Positions 45,785-57,450 of a stretch of 64,000 nt of DNA are shown one piece after another. The notes beneath the pieces were generated by a model that saw only the letters and a program-made list of their open reading frames with translations, ran no database searches and was not told the origin of the DNA. Source of the DNA: Scolanthus callimorphus. Its lineage: Eukaryota; Cnidaria; Anthozoa; Actiniaria; Edwardsiidae. The stretch spans positions 62,001 to 126,000 of the forward strand of contig JAWWUD010000052.1 in NCBI GenBank assembly GCA_033964015.1, written 5' to 3'. The first letter of the stretch is position 1. Every line of letters begins with the position of its first letter. The translations under genes were made by a program, and so were the position numbers.

Positions 45785-46123
45785 GCCTGTAGTCCTTCTT
45801 AGTTCAAAATACCTCGCAAAGCCAGAGCTGAGCTGTTCGCTTATTTGTTTGACGGAAACCAAACCGCGGTTTGTTAATTGGCATAGAGTTCGCAACATTA
45901 TAAAAATGGCAGTAAAACTGTTATCAGGAATATCTTGTTTCTTTAAAAAATAAGACATTGGCATTGGTACTTCAAATTTAATTTCTCCTGGACGTGATAA
46001 AAACCAGCAGTGAGTGTGATATCTGGTACTAGGATCTGTATAGAATTCGGTATAATGTTTTAGGTAAGTTCCGAAGCGTGCATATGCGAGACTACGCAGC
46101 TGGCCGTTTGCACTAAATGACAA
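45785..46123 (-). CDS. Unrecognised frame, about 113 codons, possible exon or decayed transposon ORF
   Basis: The minus-strand frame looks protein-like throughout (for example YLKHYTEFYTDP, KKQDIPDNSF, LCQLTNRGLVSVKQI) and runs into the neighbouring MITE at its 3' side, where the last codons are MITE sequence. Real coding sequence, if any, ends near 45785. No family assigned. Confidence 0.25.
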
Positions 46124-47520
46124 GCGAGTCCCAATGCAAACGCACCCAATCGATCATCCTTTTGGTTATTCGTGTAAGAATAACAATGACCCATTTTCCA
46201 AATTTTAGGTTATTTTTCTTCCGCTAAAAGTTGCCTCTTGGTACCAAAGCGATCAATGACTGTCACACGTTTCGATTCTTGGCTGTTTCTGTTCCGTCAC
46301 AAAATTGGGCTATTGAGCCGCGGGAAGTGTCATCACGTGTCAGTTGTTTTGGCGATATTTTTAAAAGGATTTTGATTTGCGCTCACTTATAAGTTAAGCT
46401 GCCTATTATTGCTATGGTAATGAGTTGTGACGTCATCAAACGTCTGTTACATCTAGATTTTAATATTTTTTGTTTCTTAGCCCCCGATTATTTAAAAAAA
46501 AATACGTCGAGATAAAATATCCTGCCCACTAGTTGGACTTAAATGTAAGCCCTGTCCTTTTCTCTGATGCTTATATAAATAATTCTCGATTGCACGAATA
46601 AATCCTTAGACCAGATTGACGTCCAGCCAGGCCTTAAGCTTACGGCCCAGTCTGGCAAACCGGGCTGGGATTTGCGGCGCTGAAACAATAAAATTTACCA
46701 ATCGCTCCAAACGTTTCAACTGCGTGTCCACATTTTCATATGAGCAGCATGTGATTGTGACAACACGTGACCAGCTAGACCGGGGTGAGTTTTGTTCATG
46801 TTATCGGGCTTTTAATGTTGTGTAAGTACCTCTACAATCTAGGAACTTAATGTTGCACCTGATATGGTGTGCGTATGGAAAAAAGTGGTGCGCGATCCAT
46901 ATCTTTGGGTCTTTCTTGTTGTTGCAAGATGTATTGTATATTTATCTTATTGTTTCGTTCTTAGACTACCGTATTTTGTCTTCTATTGTCTTTATGCCTC
47001 TGGTGCCTTGCAACACCAAGAAAGAGCCATGTCTTTAGATAAGCTTCTATGGACATTGAACCTTACCTCGCCTCTTCGCGCTCGATTGCGCTTAAGGCCT
47101 CTACTCTGCTTTGTCAGATTTTGTCCTTTCCTAAGTGATGACTCTAACCCGCTCCCACGACCTCCAGCGTGGTTCGTCCCATTGCTTCCCTTTTATTTCT
47201 ACGCCATGTTGTGTTTGGCCTCCCAACTTTCATCCTACCTTCCGGTTTCAATGTTAGTGCTGTGTTGCAGTGGACGTGCCTCTGCACCTTTGACATTGAA
47301 CACTAAGAGTTTATATAATTGGCAAGCTGACCAGCAGTCCGCATTTGGACCAGGTTTCAAGATCCAAAAGATATCATCTGGATCTAGACATCCGATGCAA
47401 AACGCAACACGAAGCGAGATTTGGAGTATACATGTCAAACTGCAAAGCCATTGACAACGGCCAGGCTATGGAATGAAACAGACTGTTCATGCAGTTTTGG
47501 ATTAATAATAATTATATTAT
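46124..47520. other. Unassigned stretch with a 196-codon frame
   Basis: The plus-strand frame 46864-47454 is the longest outside the Penelope element. It has a cysteine- and aromatic-rich N-terminal half, lacks recognisable domains and overlaps another open frame. I consider it probably non-coding. Confidence 0.2.
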
Positions 47521-47688
47521 TCTCAGTGCGCATAATTAATTAGAATGGCGAAAGCTCGATTAAAATCATCACCACGTGACCAAAGGGCATCACATGACCA
47601 CGCTAGTACTTAATCCTGCGTTCCTGCCATCTTATCATTCTGCCTTCGACCAGTTTGACATAAAGATCGAGAGTGAAGTTTGATCGCC
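47521..47688 (+). repeat. 168-bp duplicated segment, copy 1
   Basis: It differs at only two positions from 54061-54228, exactly 6,540 bp downstream in the same orientation. It contains ACCACGTGACC and TCACATGACCACG, E-box-like words. A poly(A)-type AATAAA follows at about 47909. Confidence 0.9.
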
Positions 47689-48000
47689 AGTATTGCCACT
47701 GAGTTGCAGCACCATTATTCCCTTGTAGAAGAGCGGAGTTTTGTTGTACTGTATGCTGTACGGATTTTCACACTACAGAGAGAAAGCGAGATTTTTCCCA
47801 TCCTGGAAATGTTTACCTCGAGTCTCCCGACCTTGCGAAGCAACATAAGTACCATGTGTAGTCCAATATTCTCTGCCTCCCCGGATACACAGTAATAATA
47901 TGAATTCAATAAACTGTACTTGTTAATTGTTCTTTGACTGCATTTTGTTTGCTTTATAACCATTATGTATCTTACATAATCTTCCGCCTCTTTTTAAATC

Positions 48001-48978
48001 GGCCGGCTCATTTTCTACGCCGGGATGCCATCCAGCCTTACAATTTCTAAGGTTTGGGCCGGTGTAAATTTTCTACCGGGTTGTTAGCCAGCCTCCAATT
48101 TCATCAAGGACTTGGCCGGCAATAATTTTTATGGTGCCGGGTTCTTATCCTGCCTTAGCAATTTCTAGTAAGGCTAGGACCGGTGTAATTTTTATACCGG
48201 GTTGTTAGCCAGACTTAAATTTCTTCAAAAATCTGGGCCAGCACTAATTTTCTTTTGCTGGGTTGTTATCCAGCCTTACCAATTTCTAGTAAGGCTAGGG
48301 CCGGTGTAATTTTTATACCGGGTTGTTAGCCAGACTTAAATTTCTTGAAAAGTCTTGGCCAGCACTAATTTTTATGGTGCCGGGTTGTTATCCAGCCTTA
48401 CCAATTTCTAGTAAGGCTAGGGCCGGTGTAATTTTTATACCGGGTTGTTAGCCAGACTTAAATTTCTTCAAAAATCTGGGCCAGCACTAATTTTCTTTTG
48501 CTGGGTTGTTATCCAGCCTTAACAATTTCTATTAAGGCTAGGGCCGGTGTAATTTTTTATACCGGGTTGTTAGCCAGACTTCAATTTCTTAAAAAGCCTG
48601 GGCCAGCACTAATTTTCTTGTGCCGGGTTGTTATCCAGCCTTAACAATTTCTAGTAAGGCTAGGGCCGGTGGAATTTTTATACCGGGTTGTTAGACAGAC
48701 TTCAATTTCTTAAAGTCTGGGCCAGCACTAATTTTCTTGTGCCGGGTTGTTATCCAGTCTTAACAATTTCTAGTAAGGCTAGGGCCGGTGGAATTTTTAT
48801 ACCGGGTTGTTAGCCAGACTTCAATTTCTTCAAAAGTCTGGGCCAGCACTAATTTTCTTGTGCCTGGTTGTTATCCTGCCTTAAAATTTCTAGTAAGGCT
48901 AGGAGTAGTGTAACTTTTAAACCGGGTTCTGTTGACCAAAGCTTGAGCCAGCTTTGATTTTTCTATGCCGGGTTGTTT
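48001..48978. repeat. 121-bp tandem array built of hairpins
   Basis: Units begin at 48060, 48181, 48302, 48424, 48545, 48667 and 48786 (periods 119-122), with partial units at both ends. Each unit holds four successive self-complementary segments: CCGGTGTAATTTTTATACCGG; CCAGACTTAAATTTC...TCTGG; CCAGCACTAATTTTC...GCTGG or GCCGG; and CCAGCCTTA...TAAGGCTAGG. They are joined by GGTTGTTA spacers. The underlying element is thus a hairpin of about 30 bp. No coding frame. Confidence 0.9.
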
Positions 48979-49149
48979 GGTAAAATACAAATAAAATAAA
49001 ATGAAATGTTTTGAACTTGATCCTTCAAAGATATTATGAATTTAGTATTTATAGGTATGTCAATCATATTTTCGGTCATTTCGGACTTCAGACTTGCACC
49101 CCACTGGTTCTAAGATTGGGCTGACTTTAGCCGTATCTCCGTTTCGGCG

Positions 49150-49358
49150 GGGCTTTCTTGGTTCCAGTGGCGTGTAGGCCTGCCTTCCAACACACCAATT
49201 ATATTTTCCCTTAGTACAGAAGTATACTCAGCCTCCTTTGTTCCAAAAGGCAATTACAATTGATTGTATAACGGATTATGTCCTATATGATAGTGAGCTG
49301 ATTACTTATTGCAATTTGTAAGGCAGGCCTACTTACGCCACTGGACCAAGAAAAGCCC
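49150..49358. mobile_element. MITE with about 38-bp inverted ends
   Basis: GGGCTTTCTTGGTTCCAGTG and GTAGGCCTGCCTT at the left are matched by the inverse AAGGCAGGCCTAC and CACTGGACCAAGAAAAGCCC at the right. Confidence 0.75.
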
Positions 49359-50920
49359 GCACTCGAGGGCCATAAGTTAGAAACCTACTTGTATGGTTAC
49401 TATGAAAGTCTTGTAAAAAAAGTTTCTTGTATTGTATTATATTAAAGGAAATCATCATATCCTCGGTTACAGTAGTAAAATCTTGTATACTTGACTGACA
49501 TTTCAGTTTCTGTATGGAGATGATTATACTGTTAAGGACTGTGCACTTCTCCTCAACTTTAAAAAATAAAAAAATGTATTTAAAAAAATGTATGTCATAG
49601 TAAATGTATCAAAATCACACTCTTTCCACTTATCTAAAGTCGTAAGGATATTTTTGCAGGTGACAAGTCCCCGTTTCTATTTATCATTTTATTGCTCTCG
49701 GCCAAACTAGTAATAGTCCAATTTACCTGGTAGACCCGGTAAACAAGCTCATTGGATATTGATACGTAATTATTAAATTTACATCGTCAATTCAAGGAGA
49801 TTGGCTCAAAAAGGGGAACCCATGACGTTTTCTCTCTCCCATTTTATATGGACTATTTGCGCTTCGCGAGGTATTTTGCGCTTATTTGAGGATAAAGCCC
49901 TGAAAATTTCGGGACAGTTGGTATAGGTACACAGCCACTTTGTTGTTTAGTACAGCCATGTTCTCATATGCTAAGTTTCATGTTGCGTAGTTACCGGGCT
50001 TGTAGTCACGTGTTGGTACAAACTCTATAATGACAATCCTAACATTCGAGTAATTTCCCTGTATCAATATACACACGCGCACCAACGTGATTGTTATTAT
50101 ATATTTTTGTACCTCAAGACACCATTCTTCATCTGTATATCGATCCAGTTTCTAGCAGTAAAGGTGGTTATGAACTCGCTTTCAAGCTGATATTGACATT
50201 TTTTGTTTTCAAAATTTTGATTCTCAACAAAAGTAGCCAAAATTTGTAATTTGATAATTTAATTAATTAATTTGCGCCGGGAGCACCCTTTACTTTTGCA
50301 AGAGGGCTTTTTCGTGGTATACTCCGTTTGAATTGATATTGTTTGCATGAATTTCACGAAGGGATTGCCACTGCAATTCCTTCCGCTTTATTAGAGGAAA
50401 TATATATATATGTTGCCATGAAAACCAGCTTCACCTCGGCAGGTAATAAAGTTTTGACCCCCTAGGGTCTGCATCTGCCACTGCTTATTTAACTTGTCAA
50501 CTCTCATTATGAAGATGTGACATCCTTATTAGCATCGCAATCCCCTTAGTACTCGTGATTTTCCCAATAATACGCATTCGGGTCATCACCGGAAAAAAAA
50601 TTACATATATATTATTAATAAGAATCCTAAATATCACGAGGCAACGGCTCTCACTAAGGACCGTTCCAAAATTTAAAACTGGACAAACATTAATTAGCTG
50701 TGAATTATACTCTTTTTGAGTATATTCAATTTCAAATCTTTATGAAGCTGTAAAGGTGATTTTATACATTCACATATCTCATTTTATATAGGAGCCATAC
50801 CTTTAAGCTTAATCGTATTTCTTTTACAATTTGTAGCTCATACTAGAGACTCGCTGCAGTCGTTTAGGCAATATTTAGCAAGCGCATGCCAAAGAGGAAA
50901 CAAGCAAAACGCGGGTTTAG
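49359..50920. other. Stretch with no assignable gene
   Basis: No frame of note. A short (AT)n tract lies at about 50401-50410. No repeat ends recognised. Confidence 0.35.
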
Positions 50921-50940
50921 TGACGTCATTTATAAGGGGC
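50921..50940 (+). promoter_or_regulatory. CRE plus TATA-like core promoter candidate
   Basis: A perfect CRE octamer TGACGTCA is followed 2 bp later by TATAAGG. The downstream ACTTCAACTTC could hold an initiator. No transcript or coding exon downstream is recognised, so this is motif evidence only. Confidence 0.25.
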
Positions 50941-52879
50941 GTTTTCGTTCAAAGCCAACGGACTTCAACTTCAACTTTCTTATATCTTTTTTTTTAATTA
51001 CAAAGACAGCACACCGCCTGCAAATAGCATAGCTAGTCGAGGCAGCCGGTGAGAGGACAAAGAAGCAGAGAGACACGAAGGGTAAAAACGTGAAAAAAAA
51101 AAAAAAAGAAAACCGTTAATAACAAGCGAAAAAGAGAAGGATGTAAACTAGAAAATAACACATTTGATTTTATTCATTTCATTTGCTGTAATAAAGAAAA
51201 AGAAAATTCGAGACAATTTATAATAGAAGTAAAAGTTTTCTATGTTTTTTTTTTTGGTATTTATGATCACAGTTTATTTTCAAAAACTTTCTTGAAAAAA
51301 AAAACATGCTACGTATATTCGAACAAAAACAAGGAACTAGAAAGGCCGAAACTTTACAAATGAATAGTTAGTTATTTATATAAAAATATAATTCAAAGAG
51401 TTGACAAAGACGGCAGTGAGATAAGTGAAAGTCGGTATTATATGGCAGAGACTTAAAGGGTTTTGGACCTGACTCGCCATCGTCACATTCTCGTTACATT
51501 CGATCCGACTCTATGCTTTCCATGCTTCGAATATGCCCGATGCAGAGGTTCTTCAGTTCATAAGATGAATGAACTTGCTTATAAGATTTCGGCGGTCTTA
51601 TGGACGTTGAGGCCGATGAGTGATCAAAGAGCTTGCTCATAAGGAAAACAAAACATATGAAGCACGTTTTCTATAGTACCTTCTACGGCTTGGACTAGAT
51701 ATAGAGTGCTCTACATGCGTATCGAACGGACCTATCAATCAGATTATCGAGCATACAGTATATTTGTGCAAGGTCTCCACTGGCAACCGAAAATTTCTTA
51801 AGAGCAAAGAGACGCCCATGTCTTTCTACAAATAGCAACTATATCGCAGTCGTAAACCCAGCGGATGCCCTGAGAAACGTAGACCGCAGACACCTAGTAG
51901 GTTGAGACGCATATTACTAGAAAGCTAAAACTTATGTACGCCATATTCTATATAACCTTATAACATAACGAAGGCAGTTTAGAGGTGCAGAACGATTATA
52001 TCATCGAATATGGCCAAGGACGAAACATTCTCATTCTTGGAATTTTACTACGCGTTCTCTCGACACCTAAACACGATTGTTCTATCATGCCAAAATTAAC
52101 CCTATAATTAATTACTCGCCCTTCATGGTACCTATTAGCCTTGCTTTAATCTTACTAGCTACACCTGCAAACTAAGGTACTTGGGGCTCATACGCGTGCA
52201 GAAAATACTTTTGCCAATAACTCAAATAAGAAAATAGAGCAACGAAAGTTTGCTCGTCAATGTTATTTCCGCAGTACTAGAAACATTTTGGTCAGTTGAT
52301 GTTTCCATGGCAACCAAATTAAAGGGACCTACCCATATTTTTTCTAATGTGGGACTTAACAACAAAATGCAAAAAGGGGAACAGAAAAACCTCAACGTAT
52401 TGTTTTCCTTTACTGGGTTGATTCCTTCAACATATCTTCTTCTTAAGGCAAACCACCTGCATAATTAACAGAAACAGTTCTTTTCGATCTATCACGTAAC
52501 CCTGGACAAAATAAACTAAGATGCTATCAACTGCAAAAATTCATGAAGATTTAGGAATCTAGGGTTAAAAGTTCGACCGTAAGTTTTCCCCGTTTTTGAT
52601 CGGCTACAGATAAAATGATGTTTCCATAGCAACTAAATATAAACATTTAATGCTGGTGACGTTTTACTCATACAAGTTCCACCACTGTAACTATTGTCCT
52701 AATATAGTTGTTTGCAAAATTGCTGAGAAGCTTACTCATTGACGCCCAAATCTGTCACTACAGTTCTGACTATAACTACAATACTGATAGTATAATAATA
52801 AATGGGTCCCGGAGCGTCATGCCAAGTTTCAACATCTTGCATCTTATTGGGCTGTCCCAAAAAATTGCCATACCTCCCC
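50941..52879. other. Stretch with no assignable gene
   Basis: AT-rich, with A-runs near 51090-51110. The frame at 52250-52468 is unrecognised. Confidence 0.35.
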
Positions 52880-53120
52880 CTATATCGAGGAACTGCATAT
52901 TTTCAAAAATTGTTCTACCCCTGTGGAAATTCCATACTTTCTACAACCCGTGTGGAAATTTGAAGCAACAACTGTGGAAATTCCAAATCTGCAAATAAAT
53001 GCCCACGTAAATTTTGGAATAAAATAAATGGCCCTGTGGAAATTTTAGGGTCAAAATTTATGGCACCTGGATGAAACACTAAACGCTATTAGCCCGGTGG
53101 AAATTCCAGTTCCTCGATAG
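52880..53120. repeat. Foldback element with repeated TGTGGAAATT words
   Basis: CTATATCGAGGAACTG near the left end is inverted at the right as CAGTTCCTCGATAG. In between, the word (C)TGTGGAAATT occurs five times at irregular spacing (about 52921-53106). Confidence 0.55.
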
Positions 53121-53981
53121 TGAGGTAATAACAGATATAAAATGGAACAGCCCATATAAAACATACTTAACTCTGGAACTAGGCATGGAATACTGGTTAG
53201 TTTACCAAGGCAGCCACACACCGTTCTAATCGGCCGTGGCCTAGCCACATACTGGGGACATTTTCCTAAATTGAAAGGCTACGCTTTTGCTCAATTGACT
53301 ACTATTTTTACCACAACATATGCTCTCCTTACTCAGACTATATCTGCTGTTATATTATTTGGTCTAGTATGAGTCATGATTATTATTCAATTAGCAAATC
53401 ATACTCTCATTGACAAACGATGACACCATCGTTAATCATTTACTTCATTCTACTATAAAACATCTAGTCCATTGATGTGTTTAAGTTACAGAATTGGCTG
53501 GTCCCGATAGTTTGCATATAATAAAGGATTAAATTTTGTTCTCTAATATTGTTTGTACACACCGTCAGGTCATTTTGCCATTTTACTGAGTAAGCGTCCA
53601 TAAGCAGTCTTGCACTGCTCTTGCTCTTTATCTCTTTAATCTCTTTCGGTAAAAAAAAAAACACATCTGAAAACAGGCACATCTGAAACAGCTTCCATGA
53701 TATATGCCTTGGGACGGACAAGATGAGACGTCAGTTATTATAGGTGTGGGAATTATGCGGAACATTTAGATTTTTGCTATAACTATCCTAATAAGCCAGA
53801 CAAGCTCAAGGCATGGCATTCATGCTGTAATCCCTTTTAGGTATGGGAATTAAGTTTTGAATTAGGTTTGGGATGTTTTAGGTATGGGATGTTTATGGTA
53901 TTGGTATGGGTAGTTTGGTATTGGATACCACCAGAGGGCGTGGTAACGTATTTGAAGACTTGGGCAAGCCTAGCCGAAGGT
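53121..53981. other. Unassigned stretch
   Basis: Short minus-strand frames (53051-53248, 53464-53721) unrecognised. GGTATGGG words repeat at about 53840-53930. Confidence 0.3.
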
Positions 53982-54389
53982 AGCTCGCCCCTCTCTCCAT
54001 ATCTTCTTAATTAGCTCTGGAGCCATTGTATTAATTCTAGCAATGAGAATATTATACTATTCTCAGTGCGCATAATTAATTAGAATGGCGAAAGATCGAT
54101 TAAAATCATCACCACGTGACCAAAGGGCATCACATGACCACGCTAGTACTTAATCCTGCGTTCCTGCCATCTTATCATTCTGCCTTCGACCAGTTTGACA
54201 TAAAGTTCGAGAGTGAAGTTTGATCGCCCCTCCCACCTCCCGAATAATGGTGCTGCAACGCCACACCCACAACTCTATTGCAGGACCCCGTCCTGCACCT
54301 AGCCTCCAGAGCTCGCCCCTCTCTCCATATCTTCTTAATTAGCTCTGGAGCCATTGTATTAATTCTAGCAATGAGAATATTATACTATT
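53982..54389. repeat. 80-bp identical direct repeats around a 248-bp insert
   Basis: 53982-54061 and 54310-54389 are identical over 80 bp (starting AGCTCGCCCCTCTCTCC). The sequence between them begins with the 168-bp segment also found at 47521-47688. It then has GAATAATGGTGCTGCAAC, which occurs inverted at about 47703-47720, just after the first copy. The block was copied and partly inverted from the other locus, or both derive from an element. Confidence 0.85.
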
Positions 54390-55124
54390 TGTATATTTTT
54401 TTGTAATTAAAGGTGAAACTCTCCGGGGGAGAGAGGGACTGTCGTCTCTTGTAGGGTTCATCACTCCCCCTTCTTTCAATAAAAAATCCGATCCTATACA
54501 ACCTTATCCTGTACGGAGGTATGCAAATTTCCCATTTCAAACCACGTGACGAAGAATCATTTGCCTTCCTGAAATTTAATTCCTTCAGAAAGTCTTAGCC
54601 TATTCGGCGAGAGATCAAAATTTGTTTATAAGTTGCTTATTTATTTGTTAATTTTTTTGGTTTCGCCGAATTTGCTTACACTTTCTAGACCCTGTGAACA
54701 TTTCAGTTGCGTACTTTGCGTATGAGTTGGAATGCCCATTACTTTCACCGCGTTGTATTTTTTTTTTACTACGATTCTTCTGTTTTCAAAGGAAAAACTA
54801 TAAAATTCAAAATATGATACGCAGTCGACCAAGTTGAACGTTCTGATCAGAAACCTCATCCAACATGGCCACCACATTTTGTATTTTTATGGAACGATTA
54901 GTCGCCTCAGCCTCCGTGATTATCGGCGCAAAGTCACCGAGAAGTCATAGACCACTAAGTGTTTTAGTAAAAACTGCTCAAGTGACTCATAACATTTTAG
55001 GACAAAATATATGTTTGTCCTTGTTTATCATAACAAAACTCGCTCCCAATGCTTCCAATGTTAAAACACCAGCGAATTAGTATAGTTAAAAAAAATAATC
55101 GATCAATCAGCGCGCGTAATTTCT
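54390..55124. other. Unassigned stretch
   Basis: A 71-codon plus-strand frame (54865-55080) starts at ATGGCCACC with a good context but is not recognised. Confidence 0.25.
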
Positions 55125-55433
55125 TTTATTATTCAGCACATCGATGCACTGCCCAAATATGGTCATTGGAACGCCAATAGCTGTCTTCTGTACATGACAG
55201 CTATCCTGCGATATCCGTCTCTGCGGAAATTAATATGATGTTTTGAGCTCCTAAATAATACACAAAAAGTCATTTTTTTCGGGGTTTTTTGTGCTATCGA
55301 TGTGCTGAATAATAAAACCATTATCCTGCTCGATTTTGCAGAATATCGTCTGATTTTAGCCAACTCGGGACTTCGTCCCTCGTCGGCTAAGTATCAGACG
55401 ATATTCTACGCAATCTCGCAGGATAATTGTTAA
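55125..55433. mobile_element. Dispersed foldback element, family L copy 2
   Basis: TTTATTATTCAGCACATCGA and its inverse enclose the left palindrome. The right palindrome (55317-55433) has CAGAATATCGTCTG and CAGACGATATTCT. Same order and orientation as 3481-3795. Confidence 0.75.
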
Positions 55434-55806
55434 ATAGTCACTTACAGCTAAAACTTACAGCTAAAACCGTTGCATCGCGACCCACGTTTTCAAAATATCA
55501 AATTATGTTTCGATATTTTATTTTGCTGTTGCGCCAATCAAACTATCTGAGCCAATCAAACCCTTGCCCTGTTTCACCTAGGGCAGTCGACTGGCTTGCC
55601 AACGTCGCGACGGAAAGCCAGGCGATTGCACTAGACGAAAAAGGGCAATAATCGGCTCATAAGATTTGACTGGCGAAACAGCAAATCAAAAAAAAAACGG
55701 TCTCGTTGCAACGATTTTAGCTGTAATTTGTAAATACCAATCACACTAGTCTGCAGTCCCTTCTTTGTCGAACGTCCGTGAAAACGACCGGCGTAGCGCT
55801 CCCGAA

Positions 55807-55914
55807 CCCCCCCCCCCCCCTCCCCCCCCCCCCCCCCCCCCTGTGGTGCGTTCTCGCTAGTACCTTCGATACTTCAAGCGCTCCGGACGTTCGCCAAAGA
55901 AAGGGGGGGGGGGG
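55807..55914. repeat. Poly-C runs followed by a poly-G run
   Basis: 14 C, one T and 20 C at 55807-55841, then 12 G at 55903-55914. The C and G tracts could pair or form quadruplexes. Homopolymer lengths are assembly-sensitive. Confidence 0.8.
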
Positions 55915-56060
55915 TGCTTGAAGGTTAAAATGTTTGGGATGACCGTCGGGAAGCCCAAATTTCCGAATTTTCACCCTAAAAAATACATGATTAAAAAGAA
56001 TTCAACGATAAAAAATATTCATTGGTCCTAAAATACCTTTATCAGCGAACGGTTTTAGTT

Positions 56061-56509
56061 AAAGAACACCATTCTCGAAGCCAGAGCTACCCGGCTCGTC
56101 TGCTCGGAAGAAAGGTTCTGGGGACATCCACTTGAGTGCCCTCGCTGATTTTTAACGTTGGGGCATGCGCAGAAAGGTGTTTCTCTCAACGGCTCTGTAT
56201 CAAATTTCGTGCATGCGTCAATAGGCCTTCTTTGAGATACACCGGAAGTCGTGGATTGCAATGCATTGTGGTCTAGCTTCGGTACAAACAAACCACCAAA
56301 CAATGGGCAGTTTTTCCCAGTGGAATTCAAAATAAATTCCACTGGGAAAAACTGCCCATTGTTTGGTGATTTGTTTGTACCGAAGCTAGACCATAATGCA
56401 TTACGATCCGCGAAATCCGATGTATCTTAAAAAGGCCTATGGCTGTCACCAGAGCCTCCCCCGCGAGGTGACGAGCCGGGGAGCTCTGGGTTCGAGAATG
56501 AAAGAACAC
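56061..56509. mobile_element. MITE family D copy 2 with 9-bp duplication and a nested insert
   Basis: The element 56070-56500 has ends CATTCTCGAAGCCAGAGC / GAGCTCTGGGTTCGAGAATG, flanked by AAAGAACAC on both sides (56061-56069, 56501-56509). Its interior matches the other D copies except for the 216-bp insertion at 56223-56438. Confidence 0.85.
56223..56438. mobile_element. Near-perfect palindromic element nested in MITE D2
   Basis: The outer ends AGGCCTTCTTTGAGATACA and the inverse TGTATCTTAAAAAGGCCT, plus a long inner palindrome (CCATTGTTTGG-type arms meeting at about 56331-56336), make almost the whole 216 bp self-complementary. AT flanks both sides (56221-56222, 56439-56440), and the uninterrupted D copy 3 has a single AT there. 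Confidence 0.8.
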
Positions 56510-56723
56510 CTAAAAAATACCGACTTTTCTTTGGTGTACCGTTTTCGTTGAACCCCTAGAGAATACCAGATCGCCGATTTTAACCCTAAAAAATACGACG
56601 GTCACACCTACCATCCGAATGTAGGAAGTACCCCCATGACCACATGTCGGGCACATTATAAAAGTAACGAATTTAAAACGACTTATTTACCAACAGTGAA
56701 TCATATTTACTGTTTTTTTTTTC

Positions 56724-56729
56724 TTTATT
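56724..56729 (-). terminator. Poly(A) signal of RWamide gene 3
   Basis: AATAAA on the minus strand about 215 nt past the predicted TAA at 56944. Confidence 0.5.
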
Positions 56730-56943
56730 CCGTGCTCTTTGAGTACATTGGGTAGAACTGTATTTCCACAGTATTTTTCTGGTGTATATTTTCTTGAGTG
56801 CACATCTAAACGGATAACTGTACATGACTAGATGTTCACTCCAAGCAGACGAATTACATTGTTGTCAAGTGCGTAAACTAACACTGCTGAGCGAGCTAAG
56901 TTGTAATCGGTGTCCTTGACGTTGTTTGCAGGGTCTAGTCCAG

Positions 56944-56969
56944 TTAGAGTTTCTCCTTCATGGCAAATT
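56944..56969 (-). CDS. RWamide gene 3, terminal coding exon
   Basis: The minus-strand acceptor TTTTCTTTGTCTTTCAG precedes the exon. Joined in phase 1 from the donor at 58191, it adds EFAMKEKL and TAA, for a 66-residue precursor. The shared EF start with gene 2 and the similar intron length (about 1.2 kb) favour this exon. Confidence 0.62.
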
Positions 56970-57062
56970 CTGAAAGACAAAGAAAATATTGTTATTCTTC
57001 ATGTCTCCAGGTAATGGTTGAATACAGACCGCAAAACACGCTTCCCTTTTTTACGCTATGCC

Positions 57063-57450
57063 TTAAGCCCTGGCAAAACGAACTGCAAGTCGACGCGGGT
57101 TTTACTACTTGCGTCGACTTGCGCTCGTTTGGCCACCAACTTGCGATGACTTGCGCGGACTTGTGTTCACTTGCGTCCACTTCGAACATGTTCAAATTTT
57201 CACGCAACTTTCGACAGCTTGCGTCCAAAAAAGTGGGTGATATTTCTTTATTTTTCTTGTCTTTTTTACCAAGAAAAACGCTAGCTTGAGCACGCGCTAG
57301 TGTTCGAAAGTGGCGTGATCATGTCGTCATTTAGTGCGCGCAAAGGAGCAACATACTCAATTTGCATCTCGTTTGGCCACCTCAACGCAAGTGAACACAG
57401 GTCTGTGCAAGTCACAACTTGCGTGAACTTGCGTTTCGTTTGGCCAGGGC
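57063..57450. mobile_element. MITE family A copy 3, in the gene 3 intron
   Basis: TTAA (57063-57066) precedes GCCCTGGCAAAACGAACTGC. The right end is GCGTTTCGTTTGGCCAGGGC. The core AAGAAAAACGCTAGCTTGAG matches 23300-23320. Confidence 0.75.

Noticed and set aside
46864..47454. 196-codon frame as a membrane protein gene
   Set aside because: Hydrophobic and cysteine-rich by composition only; no domain, overlapping frames, no splice context.
48001..48978. CRISPR-like array
   Set aside because: Whole units, not short repeats with unique spacers, are conserved, and the genome is eukaryotic.
47521..54228. LTR retrotransposon with 168-bp LTRs
   Set aside because: The repeats lack TG...CA ends and a matching target duplication, and nothing between them encodes gag or pol.
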